64,000 nt of DNA from Bacteroidota bacterium (GCA_029550865.1 JAKPGM010000046.1:18852-82851), one strand, 5' to 3'; shown: positions 1 to 8,546, numbered from the stretch's first letter. Numbers and translations: made by a program. Notes: a model not told the origin generated them from the sequence alone.

Positions 1-71
1 CTGAAATAGAGGAATAAAGAAAAGATATCTTTTTAACCAAAAACGGTCAATAACTTTAATACAACACAGCT

Positions 72-1214
72 ATGAGAACATTTGTAAGTGCAGTATTAGC
101 TACTCTACTGGTAGCCGCCTGTTCGACGAAGAAACAGGAAAACAACCAATTTGAAGCTGTCGATACGCTGGTGAAAGCTTCTGCTTTTCAACGCGAAATT
201 GATGGAAAACAGGTTAATTTGTATACCCTCACCAACGACAGCGGTATGGTCGTTAAAATTACCAATTATGGTGCTCGTATCGTGTCCATGTTGGTACCCG
301 ACAAGAATGACAAGTACGACGACATTACGTTGGGCTATAACTCTATTGATGGGTATCTCAACGACAATATGTACCTGGGTTGTGTGGTGGGCAGATATGC
401 TAATCGAATTGGAAAAGCTACGTTTAAGCTTGATGGAAAAACCTATAAGCTGTATGCCAATGATAATGGCAACTCATTACATGGTGGGCTCAAAGGTTTT
501 GACAAGAAAGTTTGGGACGCTACGCAGCAGGGCGATACCCTTACCCTAACGTACACCTCGCCCGATGGAGAAGAAGGCTATCCTGGTACCCTGAAAGTTA
601 CCGTTCAGTACATCCTGACCAACAACAATGAATTGATTATGAAATACGAGGCTACCACCGATAAAAAAACGGTTCTCAATCTTACCAATCATGCTTATTA
701 CAACTTGCATGGTGAAGGTAACGGTGATATACTCGATCATTATCTTGAAATTTTTGCCAGCCAGACTACTGCTGTCGATAGCTTGCTTATTCCTACCGGT
801 GAACTTGCCGATGTTACAAATACCCCATTCGATTTTAGAAAACCACACAAAATTGGTGAACGTATCAATGAAGACAACGAACAATTGAAGAACGGTAAAG
901 GATACGACCACAATTGGGTACTCGATAAAAAAGATAATGAACTTGCTTTAGCCGTACGTCTTACCGATAGCATCAGTGGTCGTGTACTTGAACTATATAC
1001 CACTGAACCCGGAATACAGGTATATTCTGGTAATTTTATGAATGGTAAGGTTGTGGGCAAATCGGGTAAACCTTACAATTATCGAGGCGCCATTGCCATG
1101 GAGCCCCAACATTTCCCCGATTCACCCAATAAACCGAATTTCCCTTCAGTGGTCCTGGAACCTGGTAAAACATATACGCAGACCAGCATTGTAAAAATTG
1201 GTATTGTGAAGTAA
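72..1214 (+). CDS. galM: aldose 1-epimerase (mutarotase), lipoprotein
   Basis: This is a 380-residue galactose mutarotase-family protein that interconverts the alpha and beta anomers of aldoses. The family signatures are present: GRYANRIG, NSLHGG with His137, NHAYYN with His207 as probable catalytic acid, and AMEPQHFPDSPN with Glu344 as probable catalytic base. The N-terminus is a lipoprotein signal with lipobox LVAAC (Cys17), so the enzyme should sit on a membrane facing the periplasm, as do many Bacteroidota epimerases that handle imported sugars. It stands alone and is followed by a strong hairpin shared with the convergent gene. Confidence 0.95.
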   Translation: MRTFVSAVLATLLVAACSTKKQENNQFEAVDTLVKASAFQREIDGKQVNLYTLTNDSGMVVKITNYGARIVSMLVPDKNDKYDDITLGYNSIDGYLNDNMYLGCVVGRYANRIGKATFKLDGKTYKLYANDNGNSLHGGLKGFDKKVWDATQQGDTLTLTYTSPDGEEGYPGTLKVTVQYILTNNNELIMKYEATTDKKTVLNLTNHAYYNLHGEGNGDILDHYLEIFASQTTAVDSLLIPTGELADVTNTPFDFRKPHKIGERINEDNEQLKNGKGYDHNWVLDKKDNELALAVRLTDSISGRVLELYTTEPGIQVYSGNFMNGKVVGKSGKPYNYRGAIAMEPQHFPDSPNKPNFPSVVLEPGKTYTQTSIVKIGIVK

Positions 1215-1237
1215 CTCAAATAACCTTCATAAAAAGA

Positions 1238-1268
1238 AACTGCCCCAGCATTTGGGGCAGTTCTTTTT
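1238..1268. terminator. bidirectional rho-independent terminator
   Basis: A 9-bp perfect stem, AACTGCCCC (1238-1246) with GGGGCAGTT (1254-1262), has a 7-base loop, a T run after it and an A run before it. It can therefore end galM on the plus strand and the protease-like gene on the minus strand. Confidence 0.9.
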
Positions 1269-1303
1269 GCACACATGCGAATCTTTTGCTTTATTCTTCA
1301 ATA

Positions 1304-2137
1304 TCAATCGCTTTGCTTATTTTCTACATGCAGGTAAACGATGTCTTTTTCCAGTTCTGCAATGTCGAAAAATTCACATACATAATTGATAGGAAGCGCA
1401 TAGCCATAGGTAAAAGAGGCTTTTCGGAATACTTCCTGAGCTAAATGCTTAATTTGATATTGATTAGCAATAAGTACCTGAATAGGATCGATATCGTTGA
1501 GGGTAAGCTTTCCTTCGGAAAGTTTAAGCGACTCAATGTTAGCGTTGATCACATTCATCAATGCCTTGTATTCTTCATGGATTGCGCTCAGACGATGTCC
1601 GATGATACCAATGACTTCACATGTTTCAGCATCGATAAGGGGGGCTCCCGCATTACCCCTATCGGTCGAAACATCAAACATTAACAATTTTTTTCCCTGA
1701 TGCAGATAGTAGGAAGACACAATACCTGTCTTGATGGCAATATTATTTTGTTCCCATTGATGCCCGATGATGGCTACCGGTGAGGCGACGGCAATGTTGT
1801 CGCGATTGCTCAGTTTAAGAGAAGGAATGTTGTCAAACTGCGGAAAATCAATGTCAATGAGCGCAAAACCACCAAAGCTTTCCTGCGCCCCTTTAATCAT
1901 GCGATTTTTAAAGTCCATGTAGGTAATCTTCACACTTTCCCGCAGGGTGGTCCCATCTTCTTTCATGAAGCCTATTTCAACCTCATAGGGTCGATCAATC
2001 TTTCCCACTTCGTCGGTGGTTATTAGATACCTTCCATACTTGAATCCCGTGTATGATTCAAATCTTATACCCTTAACGCTGTAAAAATTTAAAATACAAA
2101 TTCCTCCGTAACATCTATTCCATACTTTTTGGTACAT
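1304..2137 (-). CDS. trypsin-fold protein lacking the catalytic triad
   Basis: This 277-residue protein reads as an HtrA/S1-like chymotrypsin fold. TGFKYGRYLITTDEV (about 30-44) matches the segment that holds the catalytic His. FGGFALIDI (88-96) matches the segment with the catalytic Asp. VAIIGHQWEQ, TGIVSS and DRGNAGAPLID (159-169) match the oxyanion and Ser region, followed by VIGI. All three catalytic positions differ from the active family: His becomes Glu43, Asp becomes Gly90 and the Ser of GNSGGP becomes Ala163. About 95 C-terminal residues follow that I do not recognise; no PDZ domain is visible. No clear signal peptide is present. It probably binds peptides or acts as a scaffold rather than cutting. 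The ATG at 2137 is plausible but the N-terminus is not certain. Confidence 0.7.
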   Translation of the reverse strand: MYQKVWNRCYGGICILNFYSVKGIRFESYTGFKYGRYLITTDEVGKIDRPYEVEIGFMKEDGTTLRESVKITYMDFKNRMIKGAQESFGGFALIDIDFPQFDNIPSLKLSNRDNIAVASPVAIIGHQWEQNNIAIKTGIVSSYYLHQGKKLLMFDVSTDRGNAGAPLIDAETCEVIGIIGHRLSAIHEEYKALMNVINANIESLKLSEGKLTLNDIDPIQVLIANQYQIKHLAQEVFRKASFTYGYALPINYVCEFFDIAELEKDIVYLHVENKQSD

Positions 2138-2389
2138 AGCAGGTTGGTTTAAGGTTAATGGTCTGGTTTTTGTTAGTTAGTTTGCATTTATCTTCTCGCA
2201 TGCGATTTATTGATTATACGATAACGCAGCCAACTAATGTTACATTGGATGTCGATTTTTTTTTAAAGGTAACTCAAAAAGTAAAAATTTTTTATTCCTT
2301 ACTTCCTATCGATAGTTAGTGTTGATTTAAGATATATTTTACTGGCTGATTTGGTAATATTTTCCCGATATTTGCAAAAAATATGAACC

Positions 2390-2809
2390 TTGGGACGGAT
2401 TTTGGCGTTAGATTATGGATTAAAACGAATAGGGATTGCTGTAAGCGATCCTTTGCAGATAATTGCACAACAGCTAATAACATTAAGTCCATCGGAGATA
2501 TGGCAATTTCTTGATGGATATTTTTCAAAGGAAGAGGTCGAATTGGTTCTTATTGGTTATCCAGTTCAAACTAATGGAAAAGGTGGATCGGATGCTTTAC
2601 GTTTTATCAATCCTTTTATTGAGAGATTTTTAAAACGTTACCCACATATACCTTTACGTCAGGTCGATGAGCGATTTACCTCAAAAATAGCGCAACGTTT
2701 GCTTATAGAAGGTGGCTTTAGTAAATCGCAACAACAGGATAAAGGGCGTATCGACAGGATGAGTGCAGCCATCATGTTGCAGGAATATTTGAATGCAAAA
2801 AAATGTTAA
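2390..2809 (+). CDS. ruvX: putative pre-16S rRNA nuclease / Holliday junction resolvase-like YqgF
   Basis: This 139-residue RNase H-fold protein belongs to the YqgF/RuvX family, which matures the 5' end of 16S rRNA. RILALDYG carries the first catalytic Asp, VDERFTS carries the Glu and IDRMSAAIMLQEYL carries the last acidic residue. The start must be TTG at 2390: an in-frame TGA lies at 2384-2386 and the family begins MGRILA. A nearby ATG at 2383 is in another frame. The gene probably shares a transcript with def, which begins 16 bp downstream. Confidence 0.92.
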   Translation: MGRILALDYGLKRIGIAVSDPLQIIAQQLITLSPSEIWQFLDGYFSKEEVELVLIGYPVQTNGKGGSDALRFINPFIERFLKRYPHIPLRQVDERFTSKIAQRLLIEGGFSKSQQQDKGRIDRMSAAIMLQEYLNAKKC

Positions 2810-2825
2810 CAAACACAATAAAATC

Positions 2826-3380
2826 ATGATTTACCCGATTTATGTATACGGTCAACCGGTATTACGGCAGGTGGCTAAAGAAATATCTTTTGATTATCCA
2901 AATTTAAAAACGCTTATAGCGGATATGTTTGAAACCATGAAAGTGTCGGATGGGATAGGATTGGCAGCACCGCAAATTGGACTGTCGATCCGACTTTTTG
3001 TTGTAGATGCTACGTCAATGGCTGAGGAGGAACCGGCGCTGAAAGATTTTCGCAAGGTTTTTATCAATCCTAAAATACTCGAGCGTTGGGGTGAAGAGAC
3101 AATATTTAATGAGGGTTGTCTTAGTCTACCTGGTATACGCGAAGATGTTAAGCGCGAGTCAATTATTCGCATTGCCTATTACGATGAGGATTTTAAACCT
3201 CATGAGGAGGTATACGATGGTTTTGCAGCACGCGTTATTCAGCACGAGTACGATCATATTGAGGGAATTCTTTTTATTGACCGTATTTCACCCTTACGAA
3301 GGAAAATGCTAAAAAGTAAACTTCTCAATATCAGTAAGGGACTTGTCGAAGCAAATTATAAAATAAAAGCATTGAAATAA
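2826..3380 (+). CDS. def: peptide deformylase
   Basis: This 184-residue metalloenzyme removes the formyl group from the N-terminal methionine of new proteins. All three family motifs are present: GIGLAAPQIG (43-52), EGCLSLPG with metal ligand Cys98, and HEYDH (140-144) with the two His ligands and catalytic Glu. The open frame extends upstream to 2793, but the ATG at 2826 gives the usual start MIYPIYVYG, so I chose it. It follows ruvX and is closed by the hairpin at 3513. Confidence 0.97.
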   Translation: MIYPIYVYGQPVLRQVAKEISFDYPNLKTLIADMFETMKVSDGIGLAAPQIGLSIRLFVVDATSMAEEEPALKDFRKVFINPKILERWGEETIFNEGCLSLPGIREDVKRESIIRIAYYDEDFKPHEEVYDGFAARVIQHEYDHIEGILFIDRISPLRRKMLKSKLLNISKGLVEANYKIKALK

Positions 3381-3433
3381 CTTGGATTTTAAATTTTGGC
3401 ACGATTATTGAATCATTCAATAAATGAGTAGCA

Positions 3434-3483
3434 AGTTGGTTAGTTGGTTAATAGTTAGTTAGTAGTTGGTTAGTAGTTAGTTT
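3434..3483. repeat. degenerate short tandem repeat (TTAGTTGG/TTAGTAG units)
   Basis: About 50 bp of imperfect 7-8 base units built from GTTGGTTAGT and TAGTAGTTAG lie between def and its terminator. A related unit, AATTGGTTAGTAA, follows at 3502-3514, and a reverse-complement match occurs near 37427-37441. The function is unknown. Confidence 0.6.
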
Positions 3484-3512
3484 TCATGTTTTTGGGTTAA
3501 TAATTGGTTAGT

Positions 3513-3547
3513 AAGTCCCGCTGTAAAAGGCGGGATTTACTTTTTTA
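3513..3547 (+). terminator. rho-independent terminator after def
   Basis: The stem AAGTCCCGC (3513-3521) pairs with GCGGGATTT (3530-3538) with one G-T pair and an 8-base loop, followed by ACTTTTTT. It probably ends the ruvX-def transcript. Confidence 0.8.
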
Positions 3548-3556
3548 TCGAACGTC

Positions 3557-4060
3557 TTATTCAAACACCACTTTGAACATTGGCTTATACCCCTTCACCA
3601 GCCCATTATCATCGTATGTTTCGTAGCCAAAAATAATAGCATAAACTTTTTTTAGGAAAACCTTTTTCTGGTAGTCGTAGTACCATCCCTCGTAAAACTG
3701 AAACTTTCCCACAATATTGCGATTGAAGTCATTTCTGTGCTCGAGTTCCTTAATCTGACTGATAGATAAGGGTTTACCCGAATAATAATCGTAGGCAATT
3801 AATTGCTGGTGGTATAGCTGTTGGAATATTGTGTCAACAAATGTTTTACGTTGTAAACGTTGTACGCATTTTTCCGTCCACCAATCGGCCGAATCGGGAT
3901 TTTTTACTACCAGATCGGCTATAAAGGTGTCGGCAATGCAGGAGAGCGTCAATGAGTCCATTGGTACCGAAGTACGTGCAACGACAAACTTTGGGGGCTG
4001 TTCCCGGCACGAAAAAAGGGCAAGAAGAAGCAACAGCCAATATAAACCTACTTTTCGCAT
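3557..4060 (-). CDS. lipoprotein of unknown function, weak GldN/PorN resemblance
   Basis: This 167-residue protein begins with a lipoprotein signal (LFSC, Cys18), so it is probably anchored in a membrane. The C-terminal half (about 85-166) has the pattern LIAYDYYSGKPLSISQIKEL ... GWYYDYQKKVF ... KKVYAIIFGYE ... YKPMFKVVF. This recalls the GldN/PorN proteins of gliding and type IX secretion (an ITAY..PLT stretch, then DWFFDK.RS and a hydrophobic IIGI strand). That resemblance is from memory and is only a hypothesis. It is the last gene of the minus-strand glycan operon, 10 bp after the glycosyltransferase. Confidence 0.6.
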   Translation of the reverse strand: MRKVGLYWLLLLLALFSCREQPPKFVVARTSVPMDSLTLSCIADTFIADLVVKNPDSADWWTEKCVQRLQRKTFVDTIFQQLYHQQLIAYDYYSGKPLSISQIKELEHRNDFNRNIVGKFQFYEGWYYDYQKKVFLKKVYAIIFGYETYDDNGLVKGYKPMFKVVFE

Positions 4061-4070
4061 AGCATTTTTT

Positions 4071-5132
4071 TTAATGATGTACTAATTGTTGATAGTAATG
4101 ATACTGAAGGTCGGCAATGTGTTCAAGTGAATAATATTGTTGGGCAAAGCTACGGCATTTTTCACTTCGATGGTCCAAATCGTTCAGATTTGTGGTCAAA
4201 TGTTCCAGTATTTCTTTTATGTGTGTTTCTTCAGGCAGAACCTTAATAGCAAGCTCCTGTTCAAAAGCTTCGGGGAAGTTACATCCTTCAGAAATAATGG
4301 GTATTAGGCCGTATTGCATTGCTTCGACTACACTGGTGGGAAATCCTTCGCTGAAAGAGGGAAGAACAAAAAAGTGCGCCTGTTGCAATAATTGATTTTT
4401 CTCTTCACCAAAAACAGGACCAATATAGCTCACATTGCTGGTGCCAGGTAGTTGATTTTTGAGCCAACCTAAAAGGCCGTCATCGGGTCCTGCAATGATG
4501 AGTCTGAAAGCAGGATTATTATTTAATGAGGACCGCTTCCAGGATCGAAGCAGGGGTATGAGTCCTTTTTTTTTATGCAAACGTGCAAGAAATAGAAAAT
4601 TTAGGGGAGAAGAAGTCCAATTTTTTGCCGGGATATTTTTTGGGGGAAAGTTTCCATTAGGAATGTGTATTACATGGGAATAGATGCGTTGTAAATTCAG
4701 TTTTTCGGGTAAACTTACAGCCCTAACCACGTCGGCATGGGTCGATTGGGGTTTTTCGAATAGCCAATAATAGGGAAACTTAAGATACCATTTTTGCGAC
4801 ATACTCCAGGGTTCCAGCATACCATGGGGTACAAACATCCATGGGTAACCTTTTTTCTTGAGGCGATATCCCAATCGTGTAGGTAAACGCCAACAACCAT
4901 GGGTTACCACAATTGTATCGGAGGGGAGGGAAGGTAAGTCGTCGAGGTTATCGATAGGAAACAGGTCTATCATGCCAGGCAAATCCTGAGGTATAGGATC
5001 GGTTGTTCGGGGGAACCACAATTGAGAAATAACGCCATATTTGGCTTTAAGTATAGGGGCAGTTGCGGTAGCTGCATTCCAGATACCAAAGTTTACCATA
5101 TCAATTCTGTCAACGATATTGACGACGAGCAT
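4071..5132 (-). CDS. GT4-type glycosyltransferase
   Basis: This 353-residue GT-B glycosyltransferase would transfer a sugar from an activated donor during surface-glycan assembly. The C-terminal donor domain shows FLARLHKKKGL (about 181-191) and an EX7E element in SEGFPTSVVEAMQYG (Glu262 and Glu270). The frame opens with a TTG at 5138, but the ATG at 5132 gives the natural start MLVVNIV. Its start overlaps the end of the upstream polymerase gene by 23 bp, which suggests translational coupling. The sugar specificity cannot be read from the sequence. Confidence 0.9.
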   Translation of the reverse strand: MLVVNIVDRIDMVNFGIWNAATATAPILKAKYGVISQLWFPRTTDPIPQDLPGMIDLFPIDNLDDLPSLPSDTIVVTHGCWRLPTRLGYRLKKKGYPWMFVPHGMLEPWSMSQKWYLKFPYYWLFEKPQSTHADVVRAVSLPEKLNLQRIYSHVIHIPNGNFPPKNIPAKNWTSSPLNFLFLARLHKKKGLIPLLRSWKRSSLNNNPAFRLIIAGPDDGLLGWLKNQLPGTSNVSYIGPVFGEEKNQLLQQAHFFVLPSFSEGFPTSVVEAMQYGLIPIISEGCNFPEAFEQELAIKVLPEETHIKEILEHLTTNLNDLDHRSEKCRSFAQQYYSLEHIADLQYHYYQQLVHH

Positions 5133-6426
5133 AGGCAAAGGGATTTATAAATCGTTTTCGATACAGCCATATCACAAAAAAGGCTGGATAAACGGTAAAA
5201 AAGAAAAGAGTAAGATGCTGGGTGAAATAATTTCGAGAAATGATTACATAAATGTATGCATTAAATACGGCAATAGCCGTAATAGCAAGTGGATGCTCTT
5301 TGTATTTTAAAAACCACAACCAAACTGTTTTAAAAAAATATCCCCAAAGAAACGAGATTACCACAACCCCTAACCAGCCAAAGGCAAGATAGTACTCACT
5401 AAAATTAAGGTAGGCCTGACCACGTCCTGTTCCTTCAAACAAATCGTCGTTGGTGGAGAGTATATAGCTTCCATCGGGTTTACCTGGCCATATTTTTCTT
5501 GGAATGGGTGCAGCTATAGCATTCACGATAAAGTCGAAATAGGTATAATCGCGGATATCAAGCACTTTATCCATAAACAGTCCTGTTGCCCAGAAAACGT
5601 CGGTTTCGTTAAGACTTTTTTCGGCAAGGTCGCCATATTGAACATTTTCGATACGACTCACATCAATACCCCGTCCATACACCCGTGCAATTTCCAGTAT
5701 GCCCATGAGGATGAAGAAGGGTATCAGTGTGCTTGCCAGGAATATCCAGTTGGGCTTTTTTTGTCGATATAAATGGTACGCAGTAAATATAGCAAGAATG
5801 AGGATGACAATTCGATATCGAAAAGCCTCGTTGATAAATAGGGAAATAATGAGCCCGAAAATAAAAAGAAAGACGAGTAAGATTTTGCGATTGTAGTAAT
5901 AGTAGAAGGTAAGAATAGCCCCTACAACCAGAAAATTAATAGAAAGCATCAGGTAGCTGGCAATGGACCCCGAAAAATCCTGGTTGGATTTTGAAGTGTC
6001 CAAAAAATTAATGCGAGAAATAATATCTCCACCTGAAAAAATGGTAAACAGGAATAATGATATGGCAATGGTTGTGAGTCCTACATTGCGAAGCTGTTTG
6101 GAAGCAACCGGGAAATTAAGAGCAAAAGCTCTCCCTCTGAATCGTCTTTTAGCAATATATCCTAGCACGATGGAGTAGAAGGAAACCAGGCAACCAGTCA
6201 TAGCTGGTATAAAGTAATCGCGCAGGTCGTAAGTACGTACAATAACCTCACCACTTGCTATCTTATTCAACGGACCCAGCAGTGCATAATAAAAGTACAC
6301 CACACATACCATGGTAAGTGGTGAAAACATGGCATAATATTTTTTGCTGAACATTTGCACTATGGGAATGCCAATGACACCGATGGCAAGCAGGATGGCG
6401 TATACCCATTCATTTCCAGTAAGCAT
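5110..6426 (-). CDS. O-antigen/repeat-unit polymerase-like membrane protein (Wzy type)
   Basis: This 438-residue protein has about ten to twelve hydrophobic segments. A large loop (about 265-345) contains APIPRKIWPGKP and GTGRGQAYLNFSEYYLAFGWLG. That pattern is typical of oligosaccharide repeat-unit polymerases, which join lipid-linked units in the periplasm. It lies between two GT4 glycosyltransferases with a 3-bp gap on one side and an overlap on the other, which supports a role in surface polysaccharide. No Wzx flippase or Wzz length regulator is in the window. An O-antigen ligase-like role is the main alternative. Confidence 0.8.
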   Translation of the reverse strand: MLTGNEWVYAILLAIGVIGIPIVQMFSKKYYAMFSPLTMVCVVYFYYALLGPLNKIASGEVIVRTYDLRDYFIPAMTGCLVSFYSIVLGYIAKRRFRGRAFALNFPVASKQLRNVGLTTIAISLFLFTIFSGGDIISRINFLDTSKSNQDFSGSIASYLMLSINFLVVGAILTFYYYYNRKILLVFLFIFGLIISLFINEAFRYRIVILILAIFTAYHLYRQKKPNWIFLASTLIPFFILMGILEIARVYGRGIDVSRIENVQYGDLAEKSLNETDVFWATGLFMDKVLDIRDYTYFDFIVNAIAAPIPRKIWPGKPDGSYILSTNDDLFEGTGRGQAYLNFSEYYLAFGWLGVVVISFLWGYFFKTVWLWFLKYKEHPLAITAIAVFNAYIYVIISRNYFTQHLTLFFFTVYPAFFVIWLYRKRFINPFAYARRQYR

Positions 6427-6429
6427 GCT

Positions 6430-7593
6430 TTACGATAAAAATATACGTAAAAATACGATGAGTTTTTGAAACCTCGACCATTTTCTTGTTGCTTTTCTGG
6501 CGTTGTCGATCATTGATAGCACGGCAATTTTATAGTCTTTAAGATCGTATGCTTGAATAATTTTTTGGCCTTTCATTCCCATCTCACGGAGTTTTTCGGG
6601 CGATTGGGCAAAGAACTTTTCGAGTGTAGTCACAATGCCTTCGAGGGAAGGTTCAAATACCCAGCCATTTTCTCCGTCAATAACCAGATCGTCTACACAG
6701 CCACAACGATTTGATACCATTACGGGCAAGCCAGCAGCCATGGCTTCGTTTACCACCAGCCCCCATTGATCGCTTGTACTGGCCAGAATCAGTCCTCTGG
6801 CATGATGATATAGCGAGGGAAGTTCGTCGTATTGTACAAAAGGATGCAGGCGGATTTGATGGTGTGTATATTTCGATATCCTGGCTTTCAAGGCCGATTC
6901 AAGAGGGCCAGAGCCTACAATATAAAGAACTGTTTTTTCTTCGGGGTGTAAAGTGATGTAATGGTGAAAAGCCTCGATCAGCGTGAAAAGGTTTTTTTTA
7001 GGTATGTACCTACTGATACATAGCAGATAGGGAGAATCGTAATCAAAGCTCAACATTCTTTTTCCTTCGACCTGAAAGTGGGAATTATCCACCACATCGA
7101 AGGGTTTAAAAATAATTTCAGGGGAAACCCCTAATTTTAGCAGATAATTTTCGCTACGTCTGCCTGCTGTTACAAATCCATCGAAGGAAGTAGCGATATA
7201 ACTTTTAATTGACTCCATTATGGGATATCGTTTGACATCGTTGTATGTGCTGTCGCTCATAGAAAAAACCGGGATTTTTTCTTTTTTGGCCAGGTACAGG
7301 GCTGCCATGTAGGTTCGGTTGCTCCAGCCCATGGTAATGATCGCCTGTGGCCGATACCAATCGATGAGGTTACGTATTTCGTGTAGTAAAGCACTACCTT
7401 TTAATTCTTGGCCGTGGGCATTGGTTTTCATCTGTACCCGTTGGTAGTTGACCCCGGTGTCAATGTTTTGCCAATCGTATTCTTTCGAATCTGGCAAAAT
7501 TTCAACGGCTATCAGCTCACAGTTTTTAGCCAGTTCGGTAAAACGGGCATGATGGTAAGGACCTATTTTATGTAGAAAAAACAGAATTCGCAT
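6430..7593 (-). CDS. GT4-type glycosyltransferase
   Basis: This 387-residue GT-B glycosyltransferase has the donor-site pattern CISRYIPKKNLFTLIEAF (about 192-209), IVGSGPLESALK and SDQWGLVVNEAMAAGLPVMVS. In the last, the first acid of the EX7E element is Asp275 and the second is Glu283, a variant often seen in this group. A TTG at 7617 opens the frame, but the ATG at 7593 gives the standard start MRILFFLHKI, 4 bp after the mtgA stop. The C-terminus is basic and amphipathic, suggesting membrane contact. Confidence 0.92.
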   Translation of the reverse strand: MRILFFLHKIGPYHHARFTELAKNCELIAVEILPDSKEYDWQNIDTGVNYQRVQMKTNAHGQELKGSALLHEIRNLIDWYRPQAIITMGWSNRTYMAALYLAKKEKIPVFSMSDSTYNDVKRYPIMESIKSYIATSFDGFVTAGRRSENYLLKLGVSPEIIFKPFDVVDNSHFQVEGKRMLSFDYDSPYLLCISRYIPKKNLFTLIEAFHHYITLHPEEKTVLYIVGSGPLESALKARISKYTHHQIRLHPFVQYDELPSLYHHARGLILASTSDQWGLVVNEAMAAGLPVMVSNRCGCVDDLVIDGENGWVFEPSLEGIVTTLEKFFAQSPEKLREMGMKGQKIIQAYDLKDYKIAVLSMIDNARKATRKWSRFQKLIVFLRIFLS

Positions 7594-7597
7594 GCTA

Positions 7598-8290
7598 TCA
7601 AAGGTTAGGTTTTCCAAGTTTATACATCAGCGATAAAACTCGTTGCTGTCGATTGATGAGGTACTGCGAAGGTTGTGCCGGATTACGTCGTAGCGGTGCA
7701 GGCAGTATTGCGGCCAGCATGGCTGCTTCGGACGGTGTAAGCTGGCTGGCACTTTTTTTATAGTAAAATTGTGAAGCAGCCTCAACGCCATAGATTCCAC
7801 GCCCCATTTCCACCACATTTAAATAAACCTCCATTATTCGGCGTTTACTCCAGCATAATTCCATTAAGCAGGTAAAATATAGCTCAAGTCCTTTACGAAA
7901 ATAAGTACGCGAAGGGAACAGGAAAACATTTTTGGCTGTTTGTTGAGTAATGGTGCTCGCTCCATGTTTTATCCGGCTATACTTATTTATTTTTCGTGCT
8001 TTTTGAATAGCTTGCCAATCCACTCCCATGTGAGAAGTAAAATTGTTGTCTTCGGCAGCGATGACTGCCCATACCATGTTAGGGGAAATATCTTCGAGCG
8101 AAACCCACCGATGCTGATGTCGAAACTTTCCCTTAGCCTTGTCATGCTCCACTGCTCGAATAATCATCAGGGAAGTAATGGGTGGATTGACATATTTGTA
8201 CATCATCACCCAGAAAACGCTAACCGAAATACAAGCAAAAATGAACTTTTTGGAATAGCTCAAAAATTTTTTCCGGAGGGAATAAGCCAT
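7598..8290 (-). CDS. mtgA: monofunctional peptidoglycan glycosyltransferase
   Basis: This 230-residue GT51 enzyme polymerises lipid II into glycan strands without a transpeptidase domain. One N-terminal membrane helix spans about residues 15-32. The active-site motifs are AAEDNNFTSHMGVD with Glu80, KHGASTITQQTAKN (109-121), RKGLE and RIMEVYLNVVEMG. It is the first gene of a five-gene minus-strand run that continues with two glycosyltransferases and a polymerase, which joins wall synthesis to surface-glycan genes. It is transcribed divergently from the small winged-helix gene at 8373. Confidence 0.95.
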   Translation of the reverse strand: MAYSLRKKFLSYSKKFIFACISVSVFWVMMYKYVNPPITSLMIIRAVEHDKAKGKFRHQHRWVSLEDISPNMVWAVIAAEDNNFTSHMGVDWQAIQKARKINKYSRIKHGASTITQQTAKNVFLFPSRTYFRKGLELYFTCLMELCWSKRRIMEVYLNVVEMGRGIYGVEAASQFYYKKSASQLTPSEAAMLAAILPAPLRRNPAQPSQYLINRQQRVLSLMYKLGKPNL

Positions 8291-8306
8291 GGAAAAACAA
8301 TTTTTG

Positions 8307-8344
8307 CAAACCTAACAATTTATTTTTGAAGTTTAATAACTTTG
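8307..8344. promoter_or_regulatory. divergent promoter elements between mtgA and the small regulator
   Basis: The 82-bp spacer holds TAnnTTTG-type -7 boxes on both strands: TAGGTTTG on the minus strand (8307-8314) facing mtgA, and TATTTTTG (8321-8328) and TAACTTTG (8337-8344) on the plus strand facing the regulator. I found no -33 TTTG at the ideal distance, so the exact promoters are uncertain. Confidence 0.4.
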
Positions 8345-8372
8345 AAAATTCAAATGTAATAAGGTATAAGGT

Positions 8373-8546
8373 ATGAGCAAGGAACTTGTTTTATCGGTAC
8401 TAAAAAACACGGGTAAGCCTATGCGCCCCGGAGAGATTGTAGCGGCTACTGGTTTGGATAAAAAAGAGGTAGATAAAGCTATTAAAGCATTAAAGGCAGA
8501 GGAAAAGATATTTTCGCCGAAGAATTGTTTTTATCAGGCAAAGTAA
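8373..8546 (+). CDS. 57-residue winged-helix DNA-binding protein
   Basis: This small protein starts MSKELVLSVLKNTGKPMRPG and continues EIVAATGLDKKEVDKAIKAL, then ends with a KIFSPKNCFYQAK wing. This is a compact MarR/ArsR-like winged helix: helix 1, helix-turn-helix (about 20-40) and a beta wing. Similar stand-alone proteins of 55-60 residues are common in Bacteroidota and usually annotated as transcriptional regulators with no known target. It is too short for many gene finders. It is divergent from mtgA and ends 5 bp before the convergent pdxJ stop. Confidence 0.85.
   Translation: MSKELVLSVLKNTGKPMRPGEIVAATGLDKKEVDKAIKALKAEEKIFSPKNCFYQAK

Noticed and set aside
4459..5310. Plus-strand open frames opposite the glycosyltransferase and polymerase genes
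   Set aside because: They are frame shadows of well-supported minus-strand genes and show no domain signal.
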